Positions 1-13,400 of a DNA stretch of 64,000 nucleotides are shown in pieces. Position 1 is the first letter of the stretch. The number at the start of each line of letters is the position of its first letter. Position numbers and translations under genes: made by a program. This DNA comes from Owenia fusiformis (lineage: Eukaryota > Annelida > Polychaeta > Sabellida > Oweniidae), in assembly GCA_903813345.2 (NCBI GenBank), contig CAIIXF020000008.1, positions 13,684,822 through 13,748,821 of the forward strand, read 5' to 3'. Under the pieces are notes generated by a model. That model was not told the origin of the DNA. It did not search any database and saw only the letters and a program-made list of their open reading frames with translations.

Positions 1-387
1 CTTCAATTGAGTGAATAGCTCAATACATGCTCTATGACTTCAAGTGAGTGCTTAGCTCAATACATGCTCTATGACTTCAAGTGAGTGCTTAGCTCAATAC
101 ATGCTCTATGACTACAAGTGAGTGAATAGCTCAATACATGCTCTATGACTTCAATTGAGTGAATAGCTCAATACATGCTCTATGACTTCAAGTGAGTGCT
201 TAGCTCAATACATGCTCTATGACTTCAATTGAGTGAATAGCTCAATACATGCTCTATGACTTCAAGTGAGTGCTTAGCTCAATACATGCTCTATGACTTC
301 AAGTGAGTGCTTAGCTCAATACATGCTCTATGACTACAAGTGAGTGAATAGCTCAATACATGCTCTATGACTTCAAGTGAGTGAATA
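1..387. repeat. 37-bp tandem array
   Basis: About ten units of a 37-bp repeat containing AGCTCAATACATGCTCTATG. Units alternate between an AATTGAGTGAATAGC and an AAGTGAGTGCTTAGC version, a higher-order pattern. The array runs off the left edge and lies in an intron of the UBR2 gene. The last unit runs straight into the 178-bp array. Confidence 0.95.
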
Positions 388-1100
388 GCCCAATACACGT
401 TAAAGAACACACATTTTCGTAAAGCTAGAGGTTCATATTTAATTGGTTGATCTATTCACTAATATCTTATAAGTGTCTATGAGCTTAAACAAAGAGAGAA
501 CAGGTCAAATTGTTAAATTTGATTCCCAGATTATTTTTCCCTCTCCCATTTAAAAACTGCATATTGCCCAATACACGTTAAAGAACACACATTTTCGTAA
601 AGCTAGAGGTTCATATTTAATTGGTTGATCTATTCACTAATATCTTATAAGTGTCTATGAGCTTAAACAAAGAGAGAACAGGTCAAATTGTTTAATTTGA
701 TTCCCAGATTATTTTTCCCTCTCCCATTTAAAAACTGCATATTGCCCAATACACGTTAAAGAACACACATTTTCGTAAAGCTAGAGGTTCATATTTAATT
801 GGTTGATCTATTCACTAATATCTTATAAGTGTCTATGAGCTTAAACAAAGAGAGAACAGGTCAAATTGTTAAATTTGATTCCCAGATTATTTTTCCCTCT
901 CCCATTTAAAAACTGCATATTGCCCAATACACGTTAAAGAACACACATTTTCGTAAAGCTAGAGGTTCATATTTAATTGGTTGATCTATTCACTAATATC
1001 TTATTAGTGTCTATGAGCTTAAACAAAGAGAGAACAGGTCAAATTGTTTAATTTGATTCCCAGATTATTTTTCCCTCTCCCATTTAATAACTGCATATTG
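388..1100. repeat. 178-bp tandem array, four units
   Basis: Four units start at 388, 566, 744 and 922, an exact 178-bp spacing, each beginning GCCCAATACACG. Units differ by only a few bases (for example GTTAAATTTG against GTTTAATTTG), so the expansion is recent. The array ends about 14 bp before the acceptor of the first UBR2 exon in the window. Confidence 0.95.
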
Positions 1101-1113
1101 TGTTCTATTTCAG

Positions 1114-4100
1114 ATATGCTCTGACATGTAAACCGCAGTCACCAGATGAATGGTCTGATAATCTACGCAAACATTTTCTAACTGGCTTTCAGAAACTTCT
1201 TCAGCTTTTGCAGTGCATACAGGTATGTACAGTATTGGAGAGTATCATGTATCTTGTACTTGTAGAGAGCTTATTCTAAGTTGTATAGGACACCCTGACC
1301 ATTAACCCTCAGATCACACTGACCTTCTCATTTGTCACATTGACCCTCTCATTTGTCACATTGACATACTCATAGTTCACATCATGAGAACAAAAGTAGG
1401 TCAATATGATATATGTGAGGGTCAGTGTGATCTGAGTGTGAATGGTCAGGGTGTCCTATAGAATACTAATGTGACCTTTGAGAGGCCCAATGTGTCTAAG
1501 AGGGTCAAGGTAACCTTTAAGGACAAGAGATGTATGAGAGGGTCACTGTGATCTGAGGGTTAGTGGTTAGGATAACCTTTATGGACAATGTGACCTCTGA
1601 AGTGTGACCTTGGGAAGGTCAAGGTGACTTATGTTGTTTCTATTCTGCTCCAGGGTATGGACTCTGTGGTAAGACAGAAGGGTCAGCATATAGAATATGA
1701 GCCTGAATGGGATGGCGCATTCAACTTACAACTGAAGCTGGAAGACAACCTTGCCATGATGCTCCAATGGTGTGCGGCAGATGTGAGTTCATTTCAAAAT
1801 TGCTCTGTATTTGAACCTAAATTGAAATTATACTTTTCGTTGTATTTTAAACTAATAAACCTAGATATCAACATTTTCATTTTCATGTTTATATATAATC
1901 TTCTCACAATTACTAGTTATTAATTGACTATATATACAGTCTGTACACTCATCTTCATATGCTTCCATTTAAGTATACCCTCAATGTAGTGAACACTGTT
2001 TTTTCGACCAAAGGTGGGTATTGTATATAAATGCAAAGGTTTTCATGATACTCTATAAAGAGTCTCCTGGTACAGTTATATCTTCTCCTATATTGTAAAA
2101 GCTGATGTTTAATTACAGCGTAAAGTGTTGTTGGATGCATACAATGCAGGGATAGAAATTCTACGTCAGTGTAATTCTGAGCATGACACAAAATGGGAAA
2201 CAGTTTCAGGTAAACAATGAAAATGCCTTTGTTCAAACAAATATTAAAACACGCTGTATATACTTGCCATATACATTCTTATAGCATGAAACAAGCTCCG
2301 CCCCTCTTCATATCACTGAAAAACAATACAGGGCATTTTGAAACTTGAGATCATTTTCATTTTTTGCAATTTCTTAAGTTAGCCAAGTACCTCTGTGTCC
2401 AAGAGCCTCTACTTTTTTAACACAAGTACTCTTCCATTCAATTCCTGTAGAGAATAATGTAAAGACCTCTATTCAAGGGATTCTGTCATGGACTTTAAGC
2501 CCACAATTCTGTTTATTCAATGCTGTTTACTCTCATTCCATTTGACAGTCAATAAAAGATCACTATGATATTTCATTGATTGTTTTAATTTCAGTTGGAG
2601 CACATCAGGTGTCTTGCATAAAGTATGATGTTTCTAGTCAGCATGTCTCCATTCATCTGCCAGTCTCTAGAATGGTAGCAGGTATGTATTCTCTAATACA
2701 CCCTTTCTAGCCCCCCCCCCTTCCCCAGTCCATCTATCTTCCAGTCTCTAGAATGCTATCTATGTCAAGGTGATATCCATAAACGTTATTAGGTTTATAG
2801 TCATTCACAAGTTACATTATAGTTTGGGATCTCCGAAACACATCATTGTACAAGTGATGAATTGTAGTAGTTAAATCAAAGGCTCAACATGCTTCCTAAT
2901 TTGCTTGGTTGTTTCTTTATGAAGAAATGAATAGTGTTTAAAAATATATTATAAGTACTGATGTTGTTATTCCAGGTATATTTCCACTGTTCCACAGGTA
3001 TGGGATACCACTCAGGGGGATTCAGCCACAGGTAAGATATTATAATCTTGGACTTCAATAATATTTTTGATGACCTTGACCTCCAAAGAGGAAATTGACC
3101 TTCACCTGCAAATGTGACACCTAATGTTACATTCAACATGTGCAATTAACTATATGCAGTTTTTACATGTTTGTCAATCCATGGTAACTCCTACTGATTT
3201 CAATAGTAAAATCACCAAATTATGACATTTTACATGACAAATACACAAAGTAGTGAAATTAAGTTGCAAGCAAAAAATTTTCAAATGTAAGTTTAACTTT
3301 GTATTTCAGACATGTTTAAGTGCAGTAGAGTTGATAGAACCAGTTGTAAGGTGTGCAGTAATGATCTCACAGACCCATGCTGGCATGTGGAGGAGAAATG
3401 GATACTCACTCCTAAATCAGGTAGGGGGTGGTTCAAATATCAGTGGGCCATTTTTCACATTTTATTCTCATGGTCATTTCATATGGGGGTTGGGTAAAAA
3501 GCCCACTTTCATTTGTGCTTTGTTTTCCGGGGAATCGTATTCCCATGTAGTACACACATAAATAGTGTACATTATGTAGTACTTGAATAGCCTGGTTTAT
3601 ATAATATTGAAGGGTACATGCATGAAGGCCCAATATTGATATTGCTTGCATACCTAAATAAAAATAAACTCTTCTAATCCCCTAATGTAAACACAGCGGT
3701 ATATGTAGTCCGATTTATCGGAGACTAAGTAATTTCAATATCCATATGCTCTTTGCAAAATAAAAACACTTATATATTTTGTTGTGTTCATAAGATACCT
3801 AAAAATTTTTTATGTCATACTCAAAAGATAATAATCATGTTTTAACAATGGAATGTATTTTTATATGCCCATTAGTGCAGAATGTCATCTTGAGATGTAA
3901 GATCTACAATTGTACATGTTGTATTTTAGATCTATTTCTACCATAATGTGAGATGTAGAACAGAGATGTATGATAGAGACATTGTCATGCTACAGGTAAG
4001 AGACAATTAAGTAACATGTGCAATTAACCAAGTTCTCATATTCTTATGAATCCATTTTAACCACTAGGCATCCCATTATTGCTCGATTGCTCAAACAATT

Positions 4101-7100
4101 GGTCAAAATATGAGTGTACCAAAAATTAACCTGAATGTCGAAAATTTTCCATTTTTAATGAAAATTGTATACTTTATTGCTTGAGTATTGATTGTTTGCA
4201 AGCAAATCATTGGGAGCTGCATTAAAATAAAATAAAAAACTTACAATGTAGCATTGTTCTGCTTGTTCCAACTTTTGATTGATGGCATATGTTGACTGGT
4301 GATCTTAATAACAAGCGATGGAGCTATGTTAAAATGAAAATTCTAACTGGCAATTGTGCTGTGCTGACCAATGATTTCCCTTGCATTATGTAAATTCTTT
4401 GTGTTTCAGGCAGGGGCAGCTCTGATAGACAGCAATGAATTCCTGATTCACCTCATGAACAAGTTCGCTATTATACAATGGGCAAAGTAAGTCTTAATAA
4501 CGCATCATACAATATTTTAGGTTTAAGTCCTAGTGTATAAATCTTTTCCACAGATATGCATACAAACTATTTAATCTTATTGGGACTCAACTTGTAGCAT
4601 GGAAAACAATAATTCATTTTCAAAAGGAATGGAGACTGAGTCCCTCCCTCTGTACAGGGTGTCAAAAAACAACGGCACCCCCCTCTACAGCAAAAAGTCC
4701 TTAATGTTACATATCCTGTCATACCTCATCTGAAAGATAATTTAATTCTGGAGTTACTTATCAAATTTCATTTAATAAAACTTTATATTAAAAAGGCTAC
4801 ATTGTTTCAAAGTTTGCTACTTGAGTACTTTGTTTGCTGCTCTGTTAATGGTTAAAGGTCAAATCTTAAGAAAGTGGAATATGAAAGAACTAGCCAAGAT
4901 TTCAACTGCACTGAACATATGGGCTCAGTTTTGAAAAACAGGGTATAGGAATTGATGGACAAAGAGCCTCTTGAAAAAAGATACAGTAAGGATGTAATTC
5001 TGAAGAATGTGAGAAAAGTACTTCGAGGATTATGCAATGCTACACCTTTATCTAAATTTTTATTGAAATCATATCCATCCAGATAAGCTGCTTTTCAAGC
5101 AGCAACTGGTAGCCATACCAAATACTAACAATCAGCTGTAAATCTGTAAAATTATAAGATATAACGCTGAAATTTCTCAGGTTACTCCAGAATTAAATTG
5201 TCTTTAAAATGGTATATGACACACATGTAACATTAAGTACTTTTTGCTGTAGAGGGGGGTGCCGTTGTTTTTTGACACCCTGTATATTAAACCTTGTTGA
5301 ACATCAACCATACATTGTAATTCCACTGAATTCTTTCTTTTTCCGTAATAAACTGAATGAGAAAAATATGAGACATTGGTATTTCGCTTAATAGCTCTGA
5401 AGTTCATCTACATATGTTTTCAGGGAGGAGTATGATTTACCAAGACAAGGGGGTCAGCAGGAGGATCTGGTCAGGCAAACAGTCACTCTGGTTGAGGAGT
5501 TCCTCCATTTGCTCATTATCATTTTGTGTGAGTGTCGTCTGCTGTAGTTGATGCATTATGGGATATTTAAAGCAACTTTTGTTTTATTATTAACTTATTA
5601 TTTTAAGGATTGTTTTATCAATATGTTGTATCAATTCTTTTACTTTGAGATGTATTAAACGTTTCTTGTTACTTGCTGATGCATTATGGGATGCATAAAC
5701 ACTCTCAGACAGAATTGATGCATTATGGGTTATCCAATATCCACACATTTCTCATATATCTAATGAACTGGGGTATAAAAAACATCTTGCCACATAAATG
5801 GTTATTCTGGGATCGGTGAGGGCTATTATGTAGTAGGAAATGTATTTATTTTCCATGGAACACTAAATTAGAACAAAGTAGAATCCTGCTTTTATCTGAA
5901 ACTTATATCTCCCTGAAACCTAAATCTAAGTATGGGATAAATATTAAATATATGCTGCATTTCCTTGTTACAGGTGAGAGGTATACGCCAGGTATAGGAG
6001 AGGTTGGTGAAAGAGATTCTGTGAAGAGAGAAATTATTCACCAGCTCTGCATAGAATCCATGGCTCATAGTGAACTAGAGAAGAGTCTGCCTGATGATGT
6101 AAGTGCAACCACCCTAAGTAGGGGTACATAGAGTAACATCAATTAAATCTAGTATGTATCTAAATGCTTTACTTAACCATATGGGCCTAATACAGTATAA
6201 GGGTTCCTGAAGGGTATTCATGGCTTAAAGTCTTCAGGAATTTCAGGAGTTTAATACAAATCTCGATTTATTTCAAGGGGGAGTAGGGGGTCAAACGAAG
6301 CGAGGGTTTCAAAATTAAGGTCATATTTGTTCAAATTTTTCCTATGAAAATACTTTTCCTCCAACTTTGAAAGTATATGTAATGGGTCGGGTCTACAATA
6401 CTCTAAAAAGCATTCAATCAATTTTCCAAAATTTCTTGGAGGGAGGACCCGCCAAAACCCACCACTCGCTTGGCCCGTGTCTTTTGCCATTCAATTTTCA
6501 GTTCAATTTGAAATTTGTTGCTTTTACTGTTTGAAGAGGATAATCTGGTTAAATGTGATTATCCAAAGGCAGTTTGGCTTCTGATATTTTATTAAGATGA
6601 TTTGGCAATAAGAGAGGGTTTATTGTGGACTCTTGTCTTTTAGAATAGTCATTTAATATGGATACATTGTATTTGCAGACCAACCATGAGACTGGTATAG
6701 AGGAGGCTGTCCATGACGTGGCTAATTTCAAGTAAGAAATTCCCAAAGTTTTTTCTGAAATATTTATGAATGAAAATGATTTGACGGATAAATGAAGGGT
6801 ACTTGCTGACAATGAAAATCTATGATATTCACATAACAATTAAATATGGTGGCTGCTGGGAAATCAGATATACGCTAGAAAAACCAATCCATGGGGTTTC
6901 TGGAGAATAGAAAATCCGTAATAAGAAATACAATATCCAACAGATATATAGAAATTAGTTTGCTATACATACATCTACGTTTTGAGTTTAACTCTTGATT
7001 TTTTCTGTATTTGTTTCTTCTATTGTTGTTTAATAGCAAGCCTACTAGCAGTGCAGGAAAGGGAGTATATGAACTAAAAGAGCAACGCTATGAGGAGTAC

Positions 7101-7491
7101 AACCCTTACTTCTACCACTACTCCAGAGCAGAACAATCAAAGGTATTTCATTGTATATGCTATAAAAGGAGTAAAAACATTTTTTATTTTTGAATAGCTT
7201 GATGATTAGTTGCTCATATTTTTTGCTAACCAGCCTTTCCCCAGTTCGACTCAAAGCAGTGTTGTATATTGGAAATTCTTTTTGCAGTCTGAAGAAGCGC
7301 AGAGAAAACGTAAGAAGGCTGCCAATGGAGATCAGGCTCTTCCACCACCTGTCCCTCCTCCCTTTGTCCCGGGTCTTCAGCCTGCTATCAACATGTTACA
7401 GTGTAATGTCATGCTACACATCATCAGAGTAGTCTTACAAAGAACCACTGTACAGAGGTCCAGATCTTGGTCAGAACCTCAGCTTGAAAAG
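1114..7491 (+). CDS. UBR2: UBR2 exons 1-13 of the window: middle helical scaffold
   Basis: Thirteen exons encode the region after the substrate-binding N-domain. Landmarks are [18 protein letters not shown] in 1654-1782, the [16 protein letters not shown] segment in 3310-3420, and [22 protein letters not shown] in the exon at 5974-6098 (described here by its ends: REIIHQL to EKSLP). [12 protein letters not shown] is in 7037-7142, and a proline-rich [15 protein letters not shown] is in 7288-7491. These are the strongly conserved blocks of UBR1/UBR2. Introns are short (0.2-1 kb) except where elements were inserted. In the exon at 7037 the codon split across the intron reads Asn where vertebrates have Lys. 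Confidence 0.93.
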
Positions 7492-10400
7492 GTAAGGGTT
7501 TAATTCTCAATTGTATAAAAAGAATATGTTATACACACCTATCCAGCAAAATCATGCAGTTTTTCACATTTGAAAAATTCCAGGGGGTTCAAATTTGACA
7601 ATATTTGGCTCAAAATCACTTGAATAAACTGCATGATTTTGAAAGAATATTTGGCCAGGGGGTTTCAAGCCTGCACTCACCTGGCAACTGGCTACAGGCC
7701 TGCAAGAGATACCAGCAAATCATACATGTAGTATTTGTATCATATTAGTCTCATATATATTAATTTACTGATTACGAGGAATTAGTTTTGAAAAAATAAA
7801 AGAGCTTGATGTCATTGAGAAAGTCTGAATCCTTGAAGAGATGAGAAATATAGTTTTATAAGGAAACTTTAGATGTCATGGTAGACACCACTTATATTAA
7901 TGGAAATTTAGTTTGTTCTATTCTTTCAACTTTAAATCCTCATAGAACAAGCATTCTGAAACAAATCACAGCTTTCTGTTTACCAACAAGCTAGAAACAA
8001 AAAAACTAGAAAGAAACTTATATCCATTAATATTCATAATTTCTCTTTTGGAATTAAAAGGTGGTCCTGAAAAGGACCGTTTGGGTTGTCCTAGAAAGGA
8101 CGTTTGGTCCTGAAAAGGACCGTTGGGTTTTCAGGCTTGTCACAGAATCTACTCTTGCATGTCTTCTTCATCGCCACTGATGATCTCATACTCTGAGTCA
8201 TCATCGCCTTCGGGAATGCTGAAGTTGGGGATGGATTGTGCCTTGGCCTTGAGTTCTTCCACCTTGGCGGCCTGCATCGTTGCATACTCGTACATCATGC
8301 ACTTCAGGCCTGTCATGGAGGACAGGTTTAGGCGGAGTGTGTAACGGAATGACTGCTTGCCATTCTTCACTGCACGCTCATAGCGGACTTGCAACTTGCG
8401 GACTTTGTCGTCGATCAACAGCAGTTGGTCACATGACTTGGTGAACTTTCTGTACTGAAGTTCAATCTCGTTCAGGATGAACTCATCAATGGAATCTCCA
8501 TGTATCTTCTCTAGTTCTGTGAAGTTGTAGAATTTTGGTTGCTCTTGAGTCATCGCCATTGTTGTGTGTTGAGTTAAGACTGAGATGTTTGCTGTGTGAT
8601 CGCTTTGTGAATAATGATCTCTCTGTGAAATATCTTTGTATTTATAGCAATTATTCCATGACATCTGTCAGGATGTCCAGTGTCAACACTTATCAATATT
8701 GACCTGGCATTTTCCTGCCACATTTTGCCGAAAAAATATTATTTTGAAATGACAGGAATTAAGACAAAGATGATAAGAAATGCCAACTTTAATCTCTTTA
8801 AACATCCTTCAAATTACTTAATTGCTAAGCCATTTAACATTCATAAGGGCATAGCTGTGAGTATTTACATTAATTCTAATTGGCTTATGAAAGGATGTTT
8901 TAAATGAAAGGCAATTAGTAATTATGACATTTGATTTGATTGCAACTTCTGATTCAGTGATATTTACCTGGAAGTAAAATATCATAGTGGTTATTCTTAA
9001 TTTAGAAATGATAAATTGAATTTTTATAGACAATAATTTGAAAAGATTTTTTGGGGTTTGTTTGAAAATTGCCACCTTAATTGTAAAGAGACGCAAGAAA
9101 ATCTTTCAGATTATTGATTGTGGTGAAATAAGCATTAGCAGCATGTTATTTTATACACAAGGCAGAACATATCCTCATGGCAGATTTCACTTCAATAATC
9201 ATCTAATTATACAGTAGTTGTATTTTAAAATCGGTCAGGGAACAGCCAGGGGTCATTTGTTATTAGAATTCAAAAGAAAATATTGTGATATAATCTTGAA
9301 AATTAAGTTTATACAAAATGCATCTTGTTTAGTAGTACAGAATATTCCCATGGAAAAAATCCAACTAATTCTTTTTTTGGGCCAGCCCATGAATGATTCT
9401 TTCTTTCTTTGTGTGTAGTTGTAGGAGGGAGAATATTACACTTGAGGTGTATGTGTTAACCACCGAGAAAGTAAATATCTTATCTTTCATAATGACTGAC
9501 CTAATTAGTATTCAAATGATCTAATTAATGGAGAACCTGAATTAATCTCAATGCTTATTGTCATAATCAAATTAAGAGATGTTATTAAAATAATTATTTT
9601 TTATCTGAATCATTTTTTCAATTTTAAAATGGATAAGCAATAAACTGGCATGAGAAAAAAATGCCATTCAGAAGTATATATTTAGCAACAAATTAGTAGA
9701 ATTAGTCAATTTCAAATTATTGTTTTTTAGTTTAATGGTTTTTAAAGATAGAAAATAAGATCCTTGTTTTCCACTGTTTGATAACTAATTTTCTTTCATT
9801 GCCTGACTGACATTTAGCAGTTTTAACCAGGCTGTTTTCTAGTATTTCCTGGTATTTGATACTGGTTGTAACCAATGAAATTTTCTATCATCAATTGACT
9901 TAAAAATCAGTAACAAACTGTTACTTTTATATTTTAAATTTGTAGTAGGTGGTGACATTTTGTCATCTCAATACATTATTTTGATCATTTGATTGGCTTG
10001 CATTACTTAAATGGCTTCCATGTGCCTTCCTACTTTCATGGCTTATTTGTTTATTCTTTTTTGATGGCTTATATATGTAAAACGTATTTCTACTATTCCA
10101 GGTGTTATTCCTAGTAGGCTTGGCCTTACATGAAGAGAATAGAGCCTTTGAGAGGAAAGATGAATCATTCAGCTTTACTGAGAAAGCCTTACAAGGTATA
10201 CAGTTTAAAGTTTGAAGTAAAAATTCTTTGTTTATTGTGCTTAAATAAGGAAAGAATACAATACAATATATAGGAGTGTTACCAGCTTTCAGACTAGGGA
10301 TGGTGCGATCAGCAAAAAAATTTGGTTTTCGGTCAGGGGATGCGATTGTGGCATAAGCTACGCCTATGATATAATAAGTGATGATTTGTAATATGTGTGG

Positions 10401-13400
10401 AAATCTGAACATTTCTCAACTGGATCCTGTTCAATGGTTAAAGAACTGAAGCTTTTTCTCAGTTTTCAAATTATTTCTGCAATCATATTGCAGTCCTGCA
10501 AAATAAAAATAGTTGAACATTATCATTTAAACATGAAAAAGATACACAGATGTCAAACAATGTATGAAGACTCATTTCTGTGGATCAATTTGCTAGTCTA
10601 TGACTGATTCTACATGATTTCTATACACATTCTATTTCTTCAAGGAGAGCCTAGTATCCTGCAGCTGTTGGAGAGCCTAGTGAGCCACAGTAATGTAGAA
10701 CATGAAGCACAAAAGGACCTACTGGCATGGGTTTTAAAGGTATAGTCATGATGGCCACTTTAACCCAAGATATAAGTCTAAAACATAGGATGTTATGGTT
10801 TATGACACCTCTTGTTATAAGGTACAAGAATTAATGAAAATGTGAAATGGGGTATCATATATTCACTCAAGACACAATCTATGAATCTAATATGTTATTT
10901 TAGATCATGTACTTCATTAATTGTCGCATATGATTCAAATTGTTAAAAAAGGTTATTTTAGCCAGTCTGGATATGTGACCATGCAATTGTGTTCCAATTT
11001 CTAATGGCCCTGTTCAATGCATTTACATTTAATGCATACATGTTTCAATGCACCTATGTTTCATTGCATATATATTCATTGCATATGATGTTATAATGCA
11101 CCCATGTTTCATTGCACATTTGTTTCAGTGCCTCTATGTTTCAATGCATATGATGTTATAATGCACCCATGTTTCATTGCACATGTGTTTTAATGCATAC
11201 ATGTTTCAATGCATATGTATTCAATGCATATGATGTTATAATGCACCCATGTTTCATTGCACATGTGTTTTAATGCATACATGTTTCAATGCATATGTAT
11301 TTAATCCATACATGTTTCAATGCACCTATGTTTCATTACACATGTGTTTTAATGCATACATGTTTCAATGCACCCATGTTTCATTGCACATGTGTTTTAA
11401 TGCATACATGTTTCAATGCGCTATGTTTCATTACAGAAATTCCATGATGTGCAAAGCCTAAGGACGAAAGCAAAGGCTGGACCTGTGATAGCATCTACAT
11501 CAAACTCTGATGACCGAATGGAAAAGGAACGCAAAAGGAAGGCGCAACTTGCAGCCAAAAAACGTGCAAAAATAATGGCACAAATGTCAAAAATGCAGAA
11601 AAACTTTATAAAGGATAATGCTGAGTTATTTGAGGGAGCCGAGAGTGATTTGAGGCGTGTGGGGTCTGATATGGACATAAGGTATGTCTACAGTCTAAAC
11701 AAGTAAACTTAAGATACGGTTAGGGAATTATTTTTGTTCCAGTGGCAATCCATCCTCTTAAGATCAGATTTACCAATCAAATAGATCAAAAACTTTTGAC
11801 ACAGATAACATTTCTTATAGTTTTTGAAAGAATTTAATTTTAGATTGAAGTATATGAAAAGGAAAACAATAAAAACGATTTTCGAATTAAATAGAAAAAG
11901 GGGAGGTGCTAGTAGAAATAATCTTGATTTTCATGATTAAATACTTAAAAACAAGTCAAGGGTTATCATATTTGTTCTAGTGAGGCCCCCAAGGAGTTCC
12001 CAGTAGCCCTAGGACGTAAGAAGTGCCCTTTAGTAGTGACGGGAAACAATCGTGTGACATGTATTTTGTGCCAGGAAGAGCAGGATGTGACGGCAACAGA
12101 TAAATCAATGGTCCTTACTGCATTTATACAACAGTAAGTTAATTTATTTGATATACAAGTGTAGTACAGTGTATAGTCATTTCGCCCACTTTTGTCCATT
12201 TTGGAAAAAAGAGATTTACTATGTATACTAGTCTTCATATGTTACAATAGAATGACTTGCCAATCTCACAATTGTATTGTTCTTGAACCCATGGCCTGCT
12301 CTCAGAAATATTGTGGGGAATCTTTGAAGCCAGTATCCTGGAATTTTCATAGTTCAGTGAGTGGATTAATTTATCAACAGTTGTTACATTAGAAGAATAT
12401 AGCAATCTATTATTGGAATGCAAAAAAGATGGCGGTTAAGTGTATGATTAGAGTGCATGGCTTGAAGTTGTCAGAAGGATGTTACTTTCCTTTACATATA
12501 TTGTTCCAAGTTTATACATACATACATTTTTAATGCACTCTTTTGGTGCTATATTGTGATCAATTTGCCAGGTGGGTGGAGATCCAACTAAATTTTTTCT
12601 TCGCATTTCCAGGCAAACCATTTGACCGATTGATTTCAAATTTTAAGGGATGATTCTTTGTATGAAAATCTTAAATTGATTAGTTTTTGGGCATTCTGGG
12701 TAAATATTAAAGTGGCCATATTGAATTTTCCTACCAATAATCCTGTCTTGTCTATGTGTATCCAAGTGAACTGTTTGAAGGATTGATTTCTAATTTTCAG
12801 GGATGATTCTTTATATGAAAATCTACAATTGTTTCATTTTTAAATATTCTTTGTAAATGTTAGTCAATGTTGTACATCCTGTGTTTTGTTTTTACTTGCA
12901 GGTCAACTGTATTATCTAAATCAAGGGGTAAAGTAGTTCAAAATCCAGAGACGTATGATCCATTATTTATGTCATCAGATGTCTTCTGGGGGACTCACAT
13001 TGGTAGCTGTGGTCACACTATGCATGCAGACTGCTGGCAGAGGTATACTTTTCCGTTACACTTCCTATCCTTTTTATAAATAGTTCATCCCGAACACTCA
13101 GTTATCAATTGCTCAACTTGTGTGGATTCGCAGTTGTTCATTGTCATTTTTTCATTCTAAATTTTAATATATCCACATATTTGTAAAAATCCTTGGTAAA
13201 TTATAGTTTTTGTGAAGTTTATTTTTGGTAACTTGAAAGAATATGATTCGGTAGAAATGTGATACTTTGGTAAATTGTAATCCATGAAATGTTTGGCAGA
13301 ACTCAAGAGTTTAGAATTTCATTGTTCAGAAACTGCCGAGAATTAACAGAGCAATCTATTTTTATTTCCAGAACTATCACATAATATACACACACATGTC

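Noticed and set aside
8560-8664. The longer N-terminus (35 extra residues) of the 136-aa gene
   Set aside because: The TATA box at 8639-8646 lies within it, so transcripts would begin downstream; the better ATG context is at 8559.
11249-11461. 70-aa ORF made of Met-Phe-Gln-Cys repeats
   Set aside because: It is the minisatellite read in one frame, without conserved composition or a plausible start.
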